From contig NZ_VDFC01000047.1 in the NCBI RefSeq assembly GCF_008369065.1, positions 562,901 through 599,217 of the forward strand: 36,317 nt of DNA, given 5' to 3'. Source of the DNA: Streptomyces apricus. Its GTDB lineage: Bacteria; Actinomycetota; Actinomycetes; Streptomycetales; Streptomycetaceae. The notes beneath the pieces were generated by a model, which was not told the origin of the DNA, made no database searches, and saw nothing but the letters and a program-made list of their open reading frames with translations. This document shows, in pieces, positions 8,655 to 16,357 of the stretch; the stretch's first letter is position 1, and every line of letters starts with the position of its first letter. The position numbers were made by a program, and so were the translations under genes.

Positions 8655-10592
8655 CTACTGAGACGCGGCCCCCTGAGTGCCACCAATCGTCTTTACGTGC
8701 GATCGGCCCGGGTGTCGGATTGTTGAAACCGTCGGCGTGTCGTAGTCGAAATCGATTTCCTCATAGTGGCTGCGGTATTCGGCAGGAAGATTGTTGTCCG
8801 CGATAATGAACTGCACTTTTCCAGGGTTTGCGTCAGCCAGGGTTACAAGCCTCCTGTACAGGGCTGCCGCAAGGTCGTCATCGGGCGTATTGAGGGCCAG
8901 GCGTGGTGTATCGATGAGGAGAAAGGCAGGGTAGGGGACGTCTCGTTCTCTCATTGCCACTGCCAGCAGCGAGGTCCAGTAAGCGAGTTGAGTTGCTGTC
9001 ATCATACCTCCGCCCGGCGGCATGAACTCATGGAAGATTTCTCCATTGAGGACGGGAAGGTAGTTCGTGCGATGGATTTCCGCATTCTGGACGCCAGGGA
9101 TTCCGAGCGTAGTGACCGCGCTTTCGAACTCCTCGGAAATGTCATCTAGTAGTTCTTCTTTGCGTGCCGCCAGCCGCTGTGCGGCCTGGTCGATGTTCAG
9201 TTGCAGGCGCTCCTGCTGGGTCCGCAACTGCTGCACTGCGCTCTCTAGGTCGGCTACCCGGTCCCACTGACGCAGGACTGCTTCTAGCTGCTCCTGTTGG
9301 GCGCGTGCAGTGGCCAGGCGCTCTGTGGCGTCACTGTAGGCTTGAAGCCGGGGAGTGACGCGGTCACTCGTTCGAGTATCGAGTTCGACGGTAAGCTTCT
9401 TGACCAGTTCTTCTCGCTGTGTAATGGCTGCGCCAGCTAGTTCAAGCTCCTGCGTCAGCAACGCCAACTGGTCGTCCATCTCCTCCAACTGGTTGGTCAA
9501 CTGGCGCACTTCATAGCCGTCAGCCTCATCAGTCACTTCGACTGGGTCCGGCTGGAGGCAGACCCGGCAGGTTTCTGCCGGGACCTCCCGGCCGGCCAGG
9601 GATTGCATACACCTGGGGCAGAAAGCGAATTCGATATCGGCGAGCCGCTCACCTGCGTCTCGCATTCTGCCGAGCCGGTCCAGGTCCGCCTGGACCCGTT
9701 GACGTTCCTGCACCGACTGCGCTCTCTGCCTCTGGAATTCCTTTACAGCGGCACGCGCATCTGCGAGGTTACGCTCGGATTCAGTCAGAAGGTCACGCAT
9801 CACTTGTGTATGCCTGTCGACCACAGGGTCAATCTCGTCCCTCAGCAAGGACCGCTCATTATCGGCATACTGCTGTGTAGCAATTGCCTGCTCAAGGGCC
9901 TGTTCAGCCTCGATCCGCTGAGTGGTATCGCTGTCACGCAGGAACTGCAGAACCGTTGCCAACTGAGCGTTCTCCGTAGCGATTTCCCCTTTTAGTAGGT
10001 TGCTCTTGGACCGCATGTCGAGAAGGACGGAGTCCGTCAAGCCGAACATCAGCTCGAAGACGGCTTTACGTGTGGGTTCCACGTAGCTTTGCTGACTTCC
10101 CGCGATGTCGCGGTTGATCTCGTACTGCGGGATGTAGAGGAAGGAGAAAATATGGGCGAACGAAATCCTGGTTCCAGCTTTGACGCTCTGCCCGGAGGCG
10201 GCGGCCTTCATGTCGTCAGGGAAGCCCAGCGCGGTAAGCAGCAATGTATTGAGGCTGGGCTGAGCTTGACCGACGTAGTGGTCGGGAAGGCGTTCTTGTG
10301 CCGCAAGGTCGATCACTCGTGCCTTCTTGCGTTTGACAGAGTCGAGGCTCCGCGCAATACGCAAGCGCATGGTGCCGATAGTGACGTCGACGGTGACGTC
10401 GGTGACGTATTCCTGGGCAACAGTGGCAAGTCTCGCATCGCCTCCGAAACCAAACTTAATCAATTCGAACAAAGTAGTTTTGCCGACGCCCGTTGGTCCG
10501 GCCAGTACGGTGAGATCGGAGTTGAAGTCGTATTCAACTGTGCCTTCTGTGGTGGTGAGCGTCACTGCATTGAGGCGAAAACGAGTGGTCAT
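8655..10592 (-). CDS. Rad50/SMC-like ATPase of an ABC-3C-type defence system
   Basis: This is a P-loop ABC ATPase with a long coiled coil, not a membrane transporter. Walker A is GPTGVGKTT (32-40). Coiled-coil arms run roughly 200-320 and 360-485. Between them is a four-cysteine zinc ribbon (C325, C328, C342, C345) placed like the Rad50 hook. Walker B is FLLID (557-561), followed by TPRLAL. ATG at 10592 overlaps the previous gene as ATGA; the product is 645 aa. In ABC three-component (ABC-3C) systems such an ATPase works with a small middle component and an effector, as here. It probably senses nucleic acid or phage structures and triggers the effector; that role is inferred from the class. 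Confidence 0.75.
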   Translation of the reverse strand: MTTRFRLNAVTLTTTEGTVEYDFNSDLTVLAGPTGVGKTTLFELIKFGFGGDARLATVAQEYVTDVTVDVTIGTMRLRIARSLDSVKRKKARVIDLAAQERLPDHYVGQAQPSLNTLLLTALGFPDDMKAAASGQSVKAGTRISFAHIFSFLYIPQYEINRDIAGSQQSYVEPTRKAVFELMFGLTDSVLLDMRSKSNLLKGEIATENAQLATVLQFLRDSDTTQRIEAEQALEQAIATQQYADNERSLLRDEIDPVVDRHTQVMRDLLTESERNLADARAAVKEFQRQRAQSVQERQRVQADLDRLGRMRDAGERLADIEFAFCPRCMQSLAGREVPAETCRVCLQPDPVEVTDEADGYEVRQLTNQLEEMDDQLALLTQELELAGAAITQREELVKKLTVELDTRTSDRVTPRLQAYSDATERLATARAQQEQLEAVLRQWDRVADLESAVQQLRTQQERLQLNIDQAAQRLAARKEELLDDISEEFESAVTTLGIPGVQNAEIHRTNYLPVLNGEIFHEFMPPGGGMMTATQLAYWTSLLAVAMRERDVPYPAFLLIDTPRLALNTPDDDLAAALYRRLVTLADANPGKVQFIIADNNLPAEYRSHYEEIDFDYDTPTVSTIRHPGRSHVKTIGGTQGAASQ

Positions 10593-11158
10593 CGGATCAC
10601 CTGCCGGTGCGGTCGGTCCATCAGCGTAGCCAGCCGCTGGTAGATGCGTTCTTTCACGGCATTTCCTGTGAGCCCCGCCGATGCTTCGGCGACGGCGTGA
10701 CATCGGTCATTGATGGGCGCCCATTCATCGCTGGTGCTCATGTCCCGCGTGAGGCGCTTACCTGCTGGGGTGGGGGCCAGGGCAACGCTGCCTTGCCGAC
10801 CGCGACGGTAGGCAAGAAGACCGCGTCCGACAAGGGCTCCGATGACTGCGTAGTACTTGTCGTCCCAGGGTCCGTACTTGTATCGCGTCATAGGCGCTTC
10901 TACGTCGGTGGGATCGGCGTTGTCGGCCGGCGTGAGGTGAAGACGCGCATCTGCGGGCTGAAGATCTTCCAGCACTTGCGGTGCGAGGGCCGGGTAGCGG
11001 ACGAGGAAGTCGAGCTTCGCGAGTTTGGTGAGGCCGTCGAGCTTGCTCTGATGCCCAGGGGTTGAGGCGACGGCAGTCACCAGCAGTAGAACCCGGGCTT
11101 GGTGGTAGGCCAGGTCCTCACGTAGGAGCGCTCGTTCGAGAGCGTCGTAGCGGTTCAT
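10589..11158 (-). CDS. ABC-3C middle component-like small protein
   Basis: A 189-aa protein between effector and ATPase. It is mainly helical, with a winged-helix-like segment around KYGPWDDKYYAVIGALVGRGLL followed by RRGRQGSVALAPTPAGKRL. That pattern suits the small middle components of ABC-3C systems. It overlaps both neighbours by 4 nt (ATGA at 11155-11158 and 10589-10592), so the three proteins are translationally coupled and probably made in fixed ratio. No catalytic motif is seen. The assignment rests on size, fold hints and gene order. Confidence 0.6.
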   Translation of the reverse strand: MNRYDALERALLREDLAYHQARVLLLVTAVASTPGHQSKLDGLTKLAKLDFLVRYPALAPQVLEDLQPADARLHLTPADNADPTDVEAPMTRYKYGPWDDKYYAVIGALVGRGLLAYRRGRQGSVALAPTPAGKRLTRDMSTSDEWAPINDRCHAVAEASAGLTGNAVKERIYQRLATLMDRPHRQVIR

Positions 11159-12537
11159 GATGCCTGCCCTCGCTCGTCTCGCAGGCGGCTGATTTCCGTT
11201 TCGACGTCGAAGCGCTCACTGAACCACACCTTGCACTCGCTGGTGAGGTCGCAGACACCTCCGAGCAGCAGATCGCTGTCCATTCCCGCAGGAATGTCAC
11301 TTTCCGGAAATTCTTCCAAGCGGCTCTGCACTTCTCCCCACAGGGCTCTTCCCTGGAGAGCCGCTGTGGACGTTGCGGTGGTGGCTTCGTCGCTGATGCG
11401 GTGCAGACGGCGTCGGAGCCGGGCTTGCTCGACACGCGCAGCCGGGTCGCCGCTGAGCCTCTGCCGCCAGTAGTCCAGGTATTCGCGGCGTAGCTCTTCG
11501 GCACGTTCGACACTATTGTCTGTGCAATGTCCGGCTGCCATCTTGACGGCTAGGCGGCTGAGTCGCGGCTTTCGGATCAGGGGGCGGAAGCCGCCAGGGT
11601 GAGCAATGGCTGTTTTGACTACGATGTCGATGTCCAGCATGGTGACGATGCGGCTGATGTCGGCGCGTTCAAGGTCGGCAATGGTGGGCAGCGATGCGCC
11701 AGGGGTGTATGCAAGAACGGCTGGCAGCTTGCCTCTGGGCACAGGACCGGCTGCTCTCATCCGGACGCGCATAAGGTCGTGGGTCGCTTGCCAGATGGCG
11801 TCCGGAGGAACATCGACGCCAAGTCGTTCAAGCAGAGGTTTCGCGTACATGTTGGCAGCGGCGTAGGGGGCGAAATCGCGCGGAAGACTGGTGTGCTCGA
11901 TATCCAGCATGGACAAGAAACGGGCGGACTGTTCTTGCTCTGCCTCTGTAGGGTTGTGCGGATCAGAATTTTGCACCCATGCTGCAGGCAGACTCTTAGG
12001 CTTGCTGTGCTGACGTATAGACCTGCACAAGTCAGCGATTGGCTTACGGTGCTTCTCTGCAATGGCGAGTGGTAGCTCAGCCAAACGGAGCTGACGCAGG
12101 CCTTGTATGGCATTGGCAAGGTCACGTGCGCTATCGGCAAGTCCCGGAGTGGTCACCAGTCGGCAGGTCGGCTTTTCATCCAGGGCGTGCCATCTATTGA
12201 ACAGATGGGCAACACCACCGTCGCCTGCCAATTGGTTCACCGTTGTGTAGGCGCCGTACGAGGAGTCCCGGTGCTTAGCAGAGACCAGCTCGACGGCGTC
12301 ACCGACGACCAATGCCCAATCCTCGTGTCGCTCGCAGACGATACGACAGTCGTTTCCCTCAGGGAGATGACCACTGCTGTCGAGAGCTTTCTCGTACAAG
12401 GCCAGTCCGTCACCCGTCGCCATCGCCGCCTGCCAGTCGAACCGGTCAGCCGTCTGGGCACCTGCGTCATCGGGTTGCGGCACCTTCCAAAACAGCTCAA
12501 CAGCAGTAGGACCTGTTACGTTCGAGTCCAATGACAC
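11155..12537 (-). CDS. Putative nuclease effector of the ABC-3C system
   Basis: A 460-aa protein, first gene of the operon. The N-terminus resembles the DUF4297/Cap4-type restriction-endonuclease fold. It has D-x-F around DRFDWQAA, then CRIVCERHEDWALVV (E69, D73) and VELVSAKH (E83, K88), consistent with a PD-(D/E)xK site. The rest is a helical C-terminal region such as ABC-3C effectors use to join the complex. Expected role: DNA degradation on activation, giving abortive infection or phage DNA destruction. Other dsDNA nucleases of the same fold are possible. The start is unproven; no strong ribosome binding site is obvious. Confidence 0.6.
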   Translation of the reverse strand: MSLDSNVTGPTAVELFWKVPQPDDAGAQTADRFDWQAAMATGDGLALYEKALDSSGHLPEGNDCRIVCERHEDWALVVGDAVELVSAKHRDSSYGAYTTVNQLAGDGGVAHLFNRWHALDEKPTCRLVTTPGLADSARDLANAIQGLRQLRLAELPLAIAEKHRKPIADLCRSIRQHSKPKSLPAAWVQNSDPHNPTEAEQEQSARFLSMLDIEHTSLPRDFAPYAAANMYAKPLLERLGVDVPPDAIWQATHDLMRVRMRAAGPVPRGKLPAVLAYTPGASLPTIADLERADISRIVTMLDIDIVVKTAIAHPGGFRPLIRKPRLSRLAVKMAAGHCTDNSVERAEELRREYLDYWRQRLSGDPAARVEQARLRRRLHRISDEATTATSTAALQGRALWGEVQSRLEEFPESDIPAGMDSDLLLGGVCDLTSECKVWFSERFDVETEISRLRDERGQAS

Positions 12538-12844
12538 CCCCTGGAATGTATGCGTAACTTTGCGTGATAGACGGCAGGACGGTCAAGAAGGAGGAACACT
12601 GCACCTGCAGGATTCGTGCCTAAGGTTTCCGAACCGTGGGCCACCGACCGACCGCCCCGTGCACATGCTGGAAGGCGTCTCAAGCGGTAGAGAGTCGACA
12701 CCGTTGCTTGCGTAGCAAGGAAGCACATGCGGTAGCAGCGCCCATGATGCGCAGAAGGCATCTCGTGCCTGCGTACGAGCACGAAATGATCTTTGTCTCC
12801 GGTTGAAATAGCGGTGCCACGGGCCGTTGCCTGGCTTGGCGCCT
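12538..12844. other. Upstream region of the ABC-3C operon
   Basis: About 300 bp without a supported gene, holding the presumed operon promoter. TTGCT (12704-12708) and AGCAA (12714-12718) form a small inverted repeat. No clear sigma-70 boxes were recognised. The left edge of the IS remnant follows. Confidence 0.35.
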
Positions 12845-13333
12845 AAGGGTTGTCCCGTAACTGCCGGTCACGGGTGAGATAATCTTGCTGTGTCTGGTGT
12901 GATCACGGCGTCGGAGCCCTCCTGGATAGGCCCGTTCACCGGCCTGAGCCCGCGCCAGTTCGGCAAGCTGATCACCGCGTTGCGGCGGGAGGGGGCGGAC
13001 CCGGTGCGCAAGGGACGGCCGTGGAGCCTGCCGCTGGAGGACCGGGTCCTGCTGGTCGCCGCGTACTGGCGGACCAACCTGACGCTGCACGCGCGCTGCT
13101 GCCAGGCCAGGAGGCCGACAACGCGGACCACCGCACGGTGCGGGCCCGGGTGGAACATGTCATCGGCCGCATGAAGAACTACAAGATCCTCCGCGACTGC
13201 CGCCAACACGGCGACGGCCTCCACCACGCCGTCCAGGCCGTCGCCCACATGCACAACCTCGCCCTCGCATCATGACCAGAAGACTGTCATCACGGGTCCT
13301 GACCTGCCCAAACGCGGCCTTATGCAACACCCT
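12845..13333 (+). pseudogene. IS5-family remnant, copy 1 (internally deleted, possibly chimeric)
   Basis: From 12890 the frame gives a transposase N-terminus (FTGLSPRQFGKLITALRREG, then RPWSLPLEDRVLLVAAYWRTNLTL). It then jumps to the C-terminal part (EADNADHRTVRARVEHVIGRMKNYK and LHHAVQAVAHMHNLALAS, ending near 13275) in another frame. The DDE core between them is missing. The left end begins near 12845 with AAGGGTTGTCCCGTAA. The right end has TTATGCAACACCCT. These two ends match only partly, unlike normal terminal repeats, so the remnant may join two related elements. It cannot encode active transposase. Confidence 0.75.
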
Positions 13334-13356
13334 CTAAAGGGTGTTGCATAAGGCCG
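13315..13356. repeat. Perfect 19-bp palindrome where two IS ends abut
   Basis: 13315-13333 and 13338-13356 are exact reverse complements (AGGGTGTTGCATAAGGCCG) around CTAA. The left arm is the right end of IS copy 1 and the right arm is the left end of copy 2. CTAA fits the YTAR target preference of many IS5 elements. The structure could also form a strong hairpin in RNA. Confidence 0.85.
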
Positions 13357-14012
13357 TGAACTGGGCATCTCCGGTGTATGGCTGGGGTGCTGAGGGCTGA
13401 ACGCGTGTGGGTGGAGACGTTCACGGGGCTGCGGTGGCAACAGTTCGGGCGGTTGCTGAAGGCGGTGCGGGAGCGGGGTGGCAACGGCACCCTGCAGGGC
13501 AGGCCATGGGCTGTGCCGCTGGCCGAGCGGGTCCTGATCGTGTCTGTCTACTACCGCACGAACCTGACCATGCGACAGCTCGGGCCGCTCTTCGGCGTCT
13601 CGTCCTCGACCGTGTGCCGGGTAATCCAGAAGCTGGGTCCGCTGCTCGCGGTGGAGCCCGTGGCCCGCCCGACCGATGCGGCGGACCGGTTGTGGATCGT
13701 GGACGGCACACTGATCCCGGTCCGCGACCGCAAGGTCGGAGCCTCCAGCCGCAACTACCGGTTCTCGACGGGCCCTGCTGCCGGGCGAGGAAGCGGACAA
13801 CGCCGCCCACCGCAAGGTCCGTGCCCGGGTCGAGCACGTGATCGGCCGCATGAAGAACTACAAGATTCTCCGCGACTGCCGGCAACACGGCAACGGCCTC
13901 CACCACGCCGTCCAGGCCGTCGCCCACATGCACAACCTCGCCCTCGCATCATGACCAGAAGACTGTCATCACGGGCCCTGACCTGCCCAAACGCGGCCTT
14001 ATGCAACAGCCT
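13338..14012 (+). mobile_element. IS5-family remnant, copy 2 (675 bp, DDE core lost)
   Basis: The terminal inverted repeats are 13338-13356 and 13994-14012 (18 of 19 match). The transposase starts at 13378 (MAGVLRAERVWVETFTG) and keeps its helix-turn-helix (MRQLGPLFGVSSSTVCRVIQKLG) and the first Asp of the DDE site (WIVDGTLIPV). At about 13770 it breaks: most of the catalytic core is deleted, and the C-terminal VRARVEHVIGRMKNYKILRD part is out of frame. No transposase can be made, but the ends could still be moved in trans. The element sits at the 3' end of the DUF6083-like gene. Confidence 0.82.
13793..14012 (+). repeat. 220-bp direct repeat shared by the two IS remnants
   Basis: 13114-13333 and 13793-14012 align without gaps over 220 bp and are nearly identical from about 13150 and 13829 onward. 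They cover the transposase C-terminus, its stop and the right terminal repeat. The pair is a substrate for recombination that would delete the 679 bp between the copies. Confidence 0.8.
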
Positions 14013-14692
14013 TTAGAGAGGTCGTACAGGGCCATCGTCTCGGATGGAAGGGCTAGTTGACCTTGGGAGGCTGTCGCTGGGGCCAGGGTCCAGATGCCCG
14101 CCGGACTGTCCGGAGAGATCATCCTGGAAGTGCAACGGCCGCGATTCCGTTTCTGGGCGACACACCGGATCTCGTCCACGGGACGTGCCGCGAGATAGCG
14201 GATGTACAGGATCTGGATGATGGGCCTGGCTGGTCGGCATACGTCCTGCCGCTCGACAGGCCGGTCCGAGTCTGAAGTCAAGACGAAAGCACCGGCGTCC
14301 GTTAGACGACGCGTGTTCACAGCCAACGCACGGCGCAGCTTCGCCAGTGCGGGAGCGAGCACTGAGGCGGAATCACGAGCTGGGCAGACGACGGCGTGCA
14401 CTAGTCGGCACCATGCGGTGCCGTCTCCAGCGGAATGCGCTAGGCCGGAGCTGACATGCCAGCGGTGGGCAGCAGGCACCTCGGCCGACAGCAGTTCCCT
14501 CGGGTGCAGGCGGACAGGCCGGTCACGGACTCGGGGGTACCACTCGACCGGATTGCCGCACTCACGGCAACGGTCACGTTGAGCACAGCGAAGAAGCCGG
14601 GTGGGGCTGTCGGGTTCGACACACAATGACCGGCGCGGGTGGGTCTGAACAGGACTTCGGTCCCAATGCCGGCGTGCAGGTGAGGAGTGCAT
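13949..14692 (-). CDS. DUF6083-like zinc-ribbon protein, C-terminus altered by IS insertion
   Basis: The core reads CRECGNPVEWYPR, RPVRLHPRELL, RWHVSSGLAH and TAWCRLVHAVVCP. The Cys/His pattern (C42, C45, H63, H79, C95, C103) suggests a metal-binding fold like DUF6083, a Streptomyces family of unknown function. The start is uncertain: 14692 (MHSSPARRHWD) is preferred, though the frame is open to 14776. The last 20 or so codons (13949-14012) lie inside IS copy 2, so the native C-terminus has been replaced. It follows the XRE gene at 14852 in the same direction, probably as one operon. Function unknown. Confidence 0.6.
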   Translation of the reverse strand: MHSSPARRHWDRSPVQTHPRRSLCVEPDSPTRLLRCAQRDRCRECGNPVEWYPRVRDRPVRLHPRELLSAEVPAAHRWHVSSGLAHSAGDGTAWCRLVHAVVCPARDSASVLAPALAKLRRALAVNTRRLTDAGAFVLTSDSDRPVERQDVCRPARPIIQILYIRYLAARPVDEIRCVAQKRNRGRCTSRMISPDSPAGIWTLAPATASQGQLALPSETMALYDLSKGCCIRPRLGRSGPVMTVFWS

Positions 14693-14851
14693 GCGCACGA
14701 AGGTGCCAGGCAACACGCCGCACAGGAGACGTCCAGGCCGACGACGTCCACCGAACGGCCCCACATAGGGCGACACTCATTCGAACCCTCGCTCAGGCAT
14801 TCACCTCCGGCCGCCTGATCGGGTGATTCACCACTCGGATCTCACAACCCG

Positions 14852-15115
14852 TCAGCCGCTCGGCCGCAGGGGAGGTTCGTGCCCGCGGCAAAGAGCCCCG
14901 AAGAGTTCGTCGAGGGGAGTGCTGAGCGCGTGAGCCAGGGCATGCCACGTCTTGAGAGTGCCGATCGTGCGACCTTGCTCAATCTCGATCAGAGTCCTTC
15001 TGGCCAAGCCACTGCGGGCGGCCAGCTCGTCGTACGTCCATCCCCGCGCCGCACGCAGCCGAGCAAGCTCCAGACGCAGAGCGTCGAAGTCTGGATCGGG
15101 CGGGAAGATCGTCAC
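14852..15115 (-). CDS. XRE-family DNA-binding regulator
   Basis: A small Cro/CI-type helix-turn-helix protein: LARLRAARGWTYDELAARSGLARRTLIEIEQG, then a helix to LSTPLDELF. GTG at 15115 (VTIFPPDPDFDALR) gives 87 aa. The frame is open to 15262, but that longer form would include the three operator-like repeats at 15130-15211, so the short start is favoured. It is divergent from the gene at 15250 and upstream of the DUF6083-like gene. Autoregulation through the repeats is likely (inference). Confidence 0.78.
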   Translation of the reverse strand: MTIFPPDPDFDALRLELARLRAARGWTYDELAARSGLARRTLIEIEQGRTIGTLKTWHALAHALSTPLDELFGALCRGHEPPLRPSG

Positions 15116-15129
15116 CAGACCATCCGACG

Positions 15130-15211
15130 GTGCAGAGACCTGCCCTGTCAGTGCAGACCTCTGCCCTACTTTCGCCCATCGACAGCTCAGCAAAGGGCAG
15201 GAGTCTGCACT
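15130..15211. promoter_or_regulatory. Three-copy operator between divergent genes
   Basis: Motif GTGCAGAnnnCTGCCCT occurs at 15130-15146 and 15151-15167 on the plus strand and inverted at 15194-15211 (with one flanking A/T). The two direct copies are 21 bp apart, two helical turns. Copies 2 and 3 form an inverted repeat with 16 of 18 matches. The site lies between the XRE start (15115) and the gene at 15250, so it probably controls both. The XRE protein is the obvious candidate ligand. Confidence 0.72.
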
Positions 15212-15249
15212 ACCGTGTGCGCCCGATCCCAGCCCGCCGGGGAAACAAC

Positions 15250-16326
15250 ATGAGGAGCGCACGCCCCATGAGGCTCCACTTCGCCCACTCCAGAGTGCAA
15301 CGCACCTGGACAGTGGAACTGCGCCCGCAGCCTGGCGGTTCGGTCCTCGTGTGCCAACACTGCGTCCATAGTGGCCGACCGGTCAGCGGCTCCTCGGCCC
15401 GGGCCGAACTCATGGCCCACTTGGCCAAACATGCCCGCGGAACTCCGCTCCCGGTCCACCTGCGGACGTGTCAGTGCCAGGAGCGGGGTTGCTGCTGGCA
15501 CCGCCGCCACCGGGGATGCCACGGCCCCATCCGACTCCTACTCGCGCGCGAGCGTGGTGGACGCCTGTGGCGTCTGACTGACGCATGTGCGGCATGCGCC
15601 GCCGCCACTCCGGAAGCCGCCGTTGTCCCTGACACGATCCTGGCCGCAACGACACTGCCTACCGGTCGTACGAACGTTCGACGCAGACCACGCCGCCCCA
15701 AAGAGCCTGACAGCCAGTCCCGCGTACGAGAGATATTCAGCTACCTGGCCGCGACCCTACCGGCGAACACGGGAGCTGCTGCCCGACTGATCGCGTTGCA
15801 GTGCGCACTGCGCATGAATGATTCGGCTGAGGTGCGTTTGCCCTACGGGCTGCTGCGCAGCCTCCGCTTAGGAGCGGCATCGGATTCATGGTTGGAGCTC
15901 GCTCAGGCACGGTGGCTACGCGCACTCCCTCACACTCCACCGACCGACCGTCGCATGATGGTGGTGCAACTACTCGACAGGGGTTTGCTCTCCCAGCACC
16001 CGGCGCGCCCCGACCGGCTGCGCGCCGCCGACTGGGCACTGCGCCTCACATGCTCCATCCGCGCCGATTTCACACCTTCACCGCGTCTCGTAACCCTGTG
16101 CCTTGCGGCTCACTCTGCTCCGGGCAGCACGCATGGGACAGCCGAAGTAGAGCAACTGGCCCGAGAATGTGGGCTTTCTGTCATCACATTCATTTCCGCA
16201 ATGGAATCATTAGCAATGAAGGAAGTCGTAAGTTCATGGGACACAGGGAGAAACCTCGAAGATCTGCACTGGGCGCTGGCAGCACCCTTTCAAGGTGCAG
16301 GTTTAGAGCCATGCCAGAATGATTAG
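15250..16326 (+). CDS. Cys/His-rich protein of unknown function with helical C-terminus
   Basis: Not assigned to a named family. From ATG at 15250 (MRSARPMRLHFAHSRVQRTW) it is 358 aa. The N-terminal half has two clusters: CQHCVHSGRP with HLAKHARG, then CQCQERGCCWHRRHRGCHG followed by CAACAAAT. Both look like zinc-binding ribbons. The C-terminal half is helical, with winged-helix-like segments (EVEQLARECGLSVITFISAMESLAMKEVV). A nucleic-acid-binding role is plausible but unproven. It has three in-frame TTA codons (15868, 16210, 16303), so bldA control is expected. The divergent XRE gene and shared operator suggest one regulatory unit with DUF6083. It ends 31 bp before the convergent STAND gene. 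Confidence 0.6.
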   Translation: MRSARPMRLHFAHSRVQRTWTVELRPQPGGSVLVCQHCVHSGRPVSGSSARAELMAHLAKHARGTPLPVHLRTCQCQERGCCWHRRHRGCHGPIRLLLARERGGRLWRLTDACAACAAATPEAAVVPDTILAATTLPTGRTNVRRRPRRPKEPDSQSRVREIFSYLAATLPANTGAAARLIALQCALRMNDSAEVRLPYGLLRSLRLGAASDSWLELAQARWLRALPHTPPTDRRMMVVQLLDRGLLSQHPARPDRLRAADWALRLTCSIRADFTPSPRLVTLCLAAHSAPGSTHGTAEVEQLARECGLSVITFISAMESLAMKEVVSSWDTGRNLEDLHWALAAPFQGAGLEPCQND

Positions 16327-16357
16327 ACTCCAAAGTCAGGGAGACATCGTCATTTCG

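Noticed and set aside
8655..10592. ABC membrane transporter ATPase
   Set aside because: A long coiled coil with zinc ribbon and no permease partner points to a Rad50/SMC-like protein.
12516..12782. 88-aa minus-strand open frame upstream of the ABC-3C operon
   Set aside because: No ribosome binding site, no recognisable domain, and it overlaps the effector start.
13334..14016. Target duplication of IS copy 2
   Set aside because: CTAA on the left and TTAG on the right are not direct repeats, so no clean duplication can be claimed.
15116..15262. Upstream start for the XRE regulator
   Set aside because: The extra residues would be translated through the three operator repeats; GTG 15115 fits the domain.
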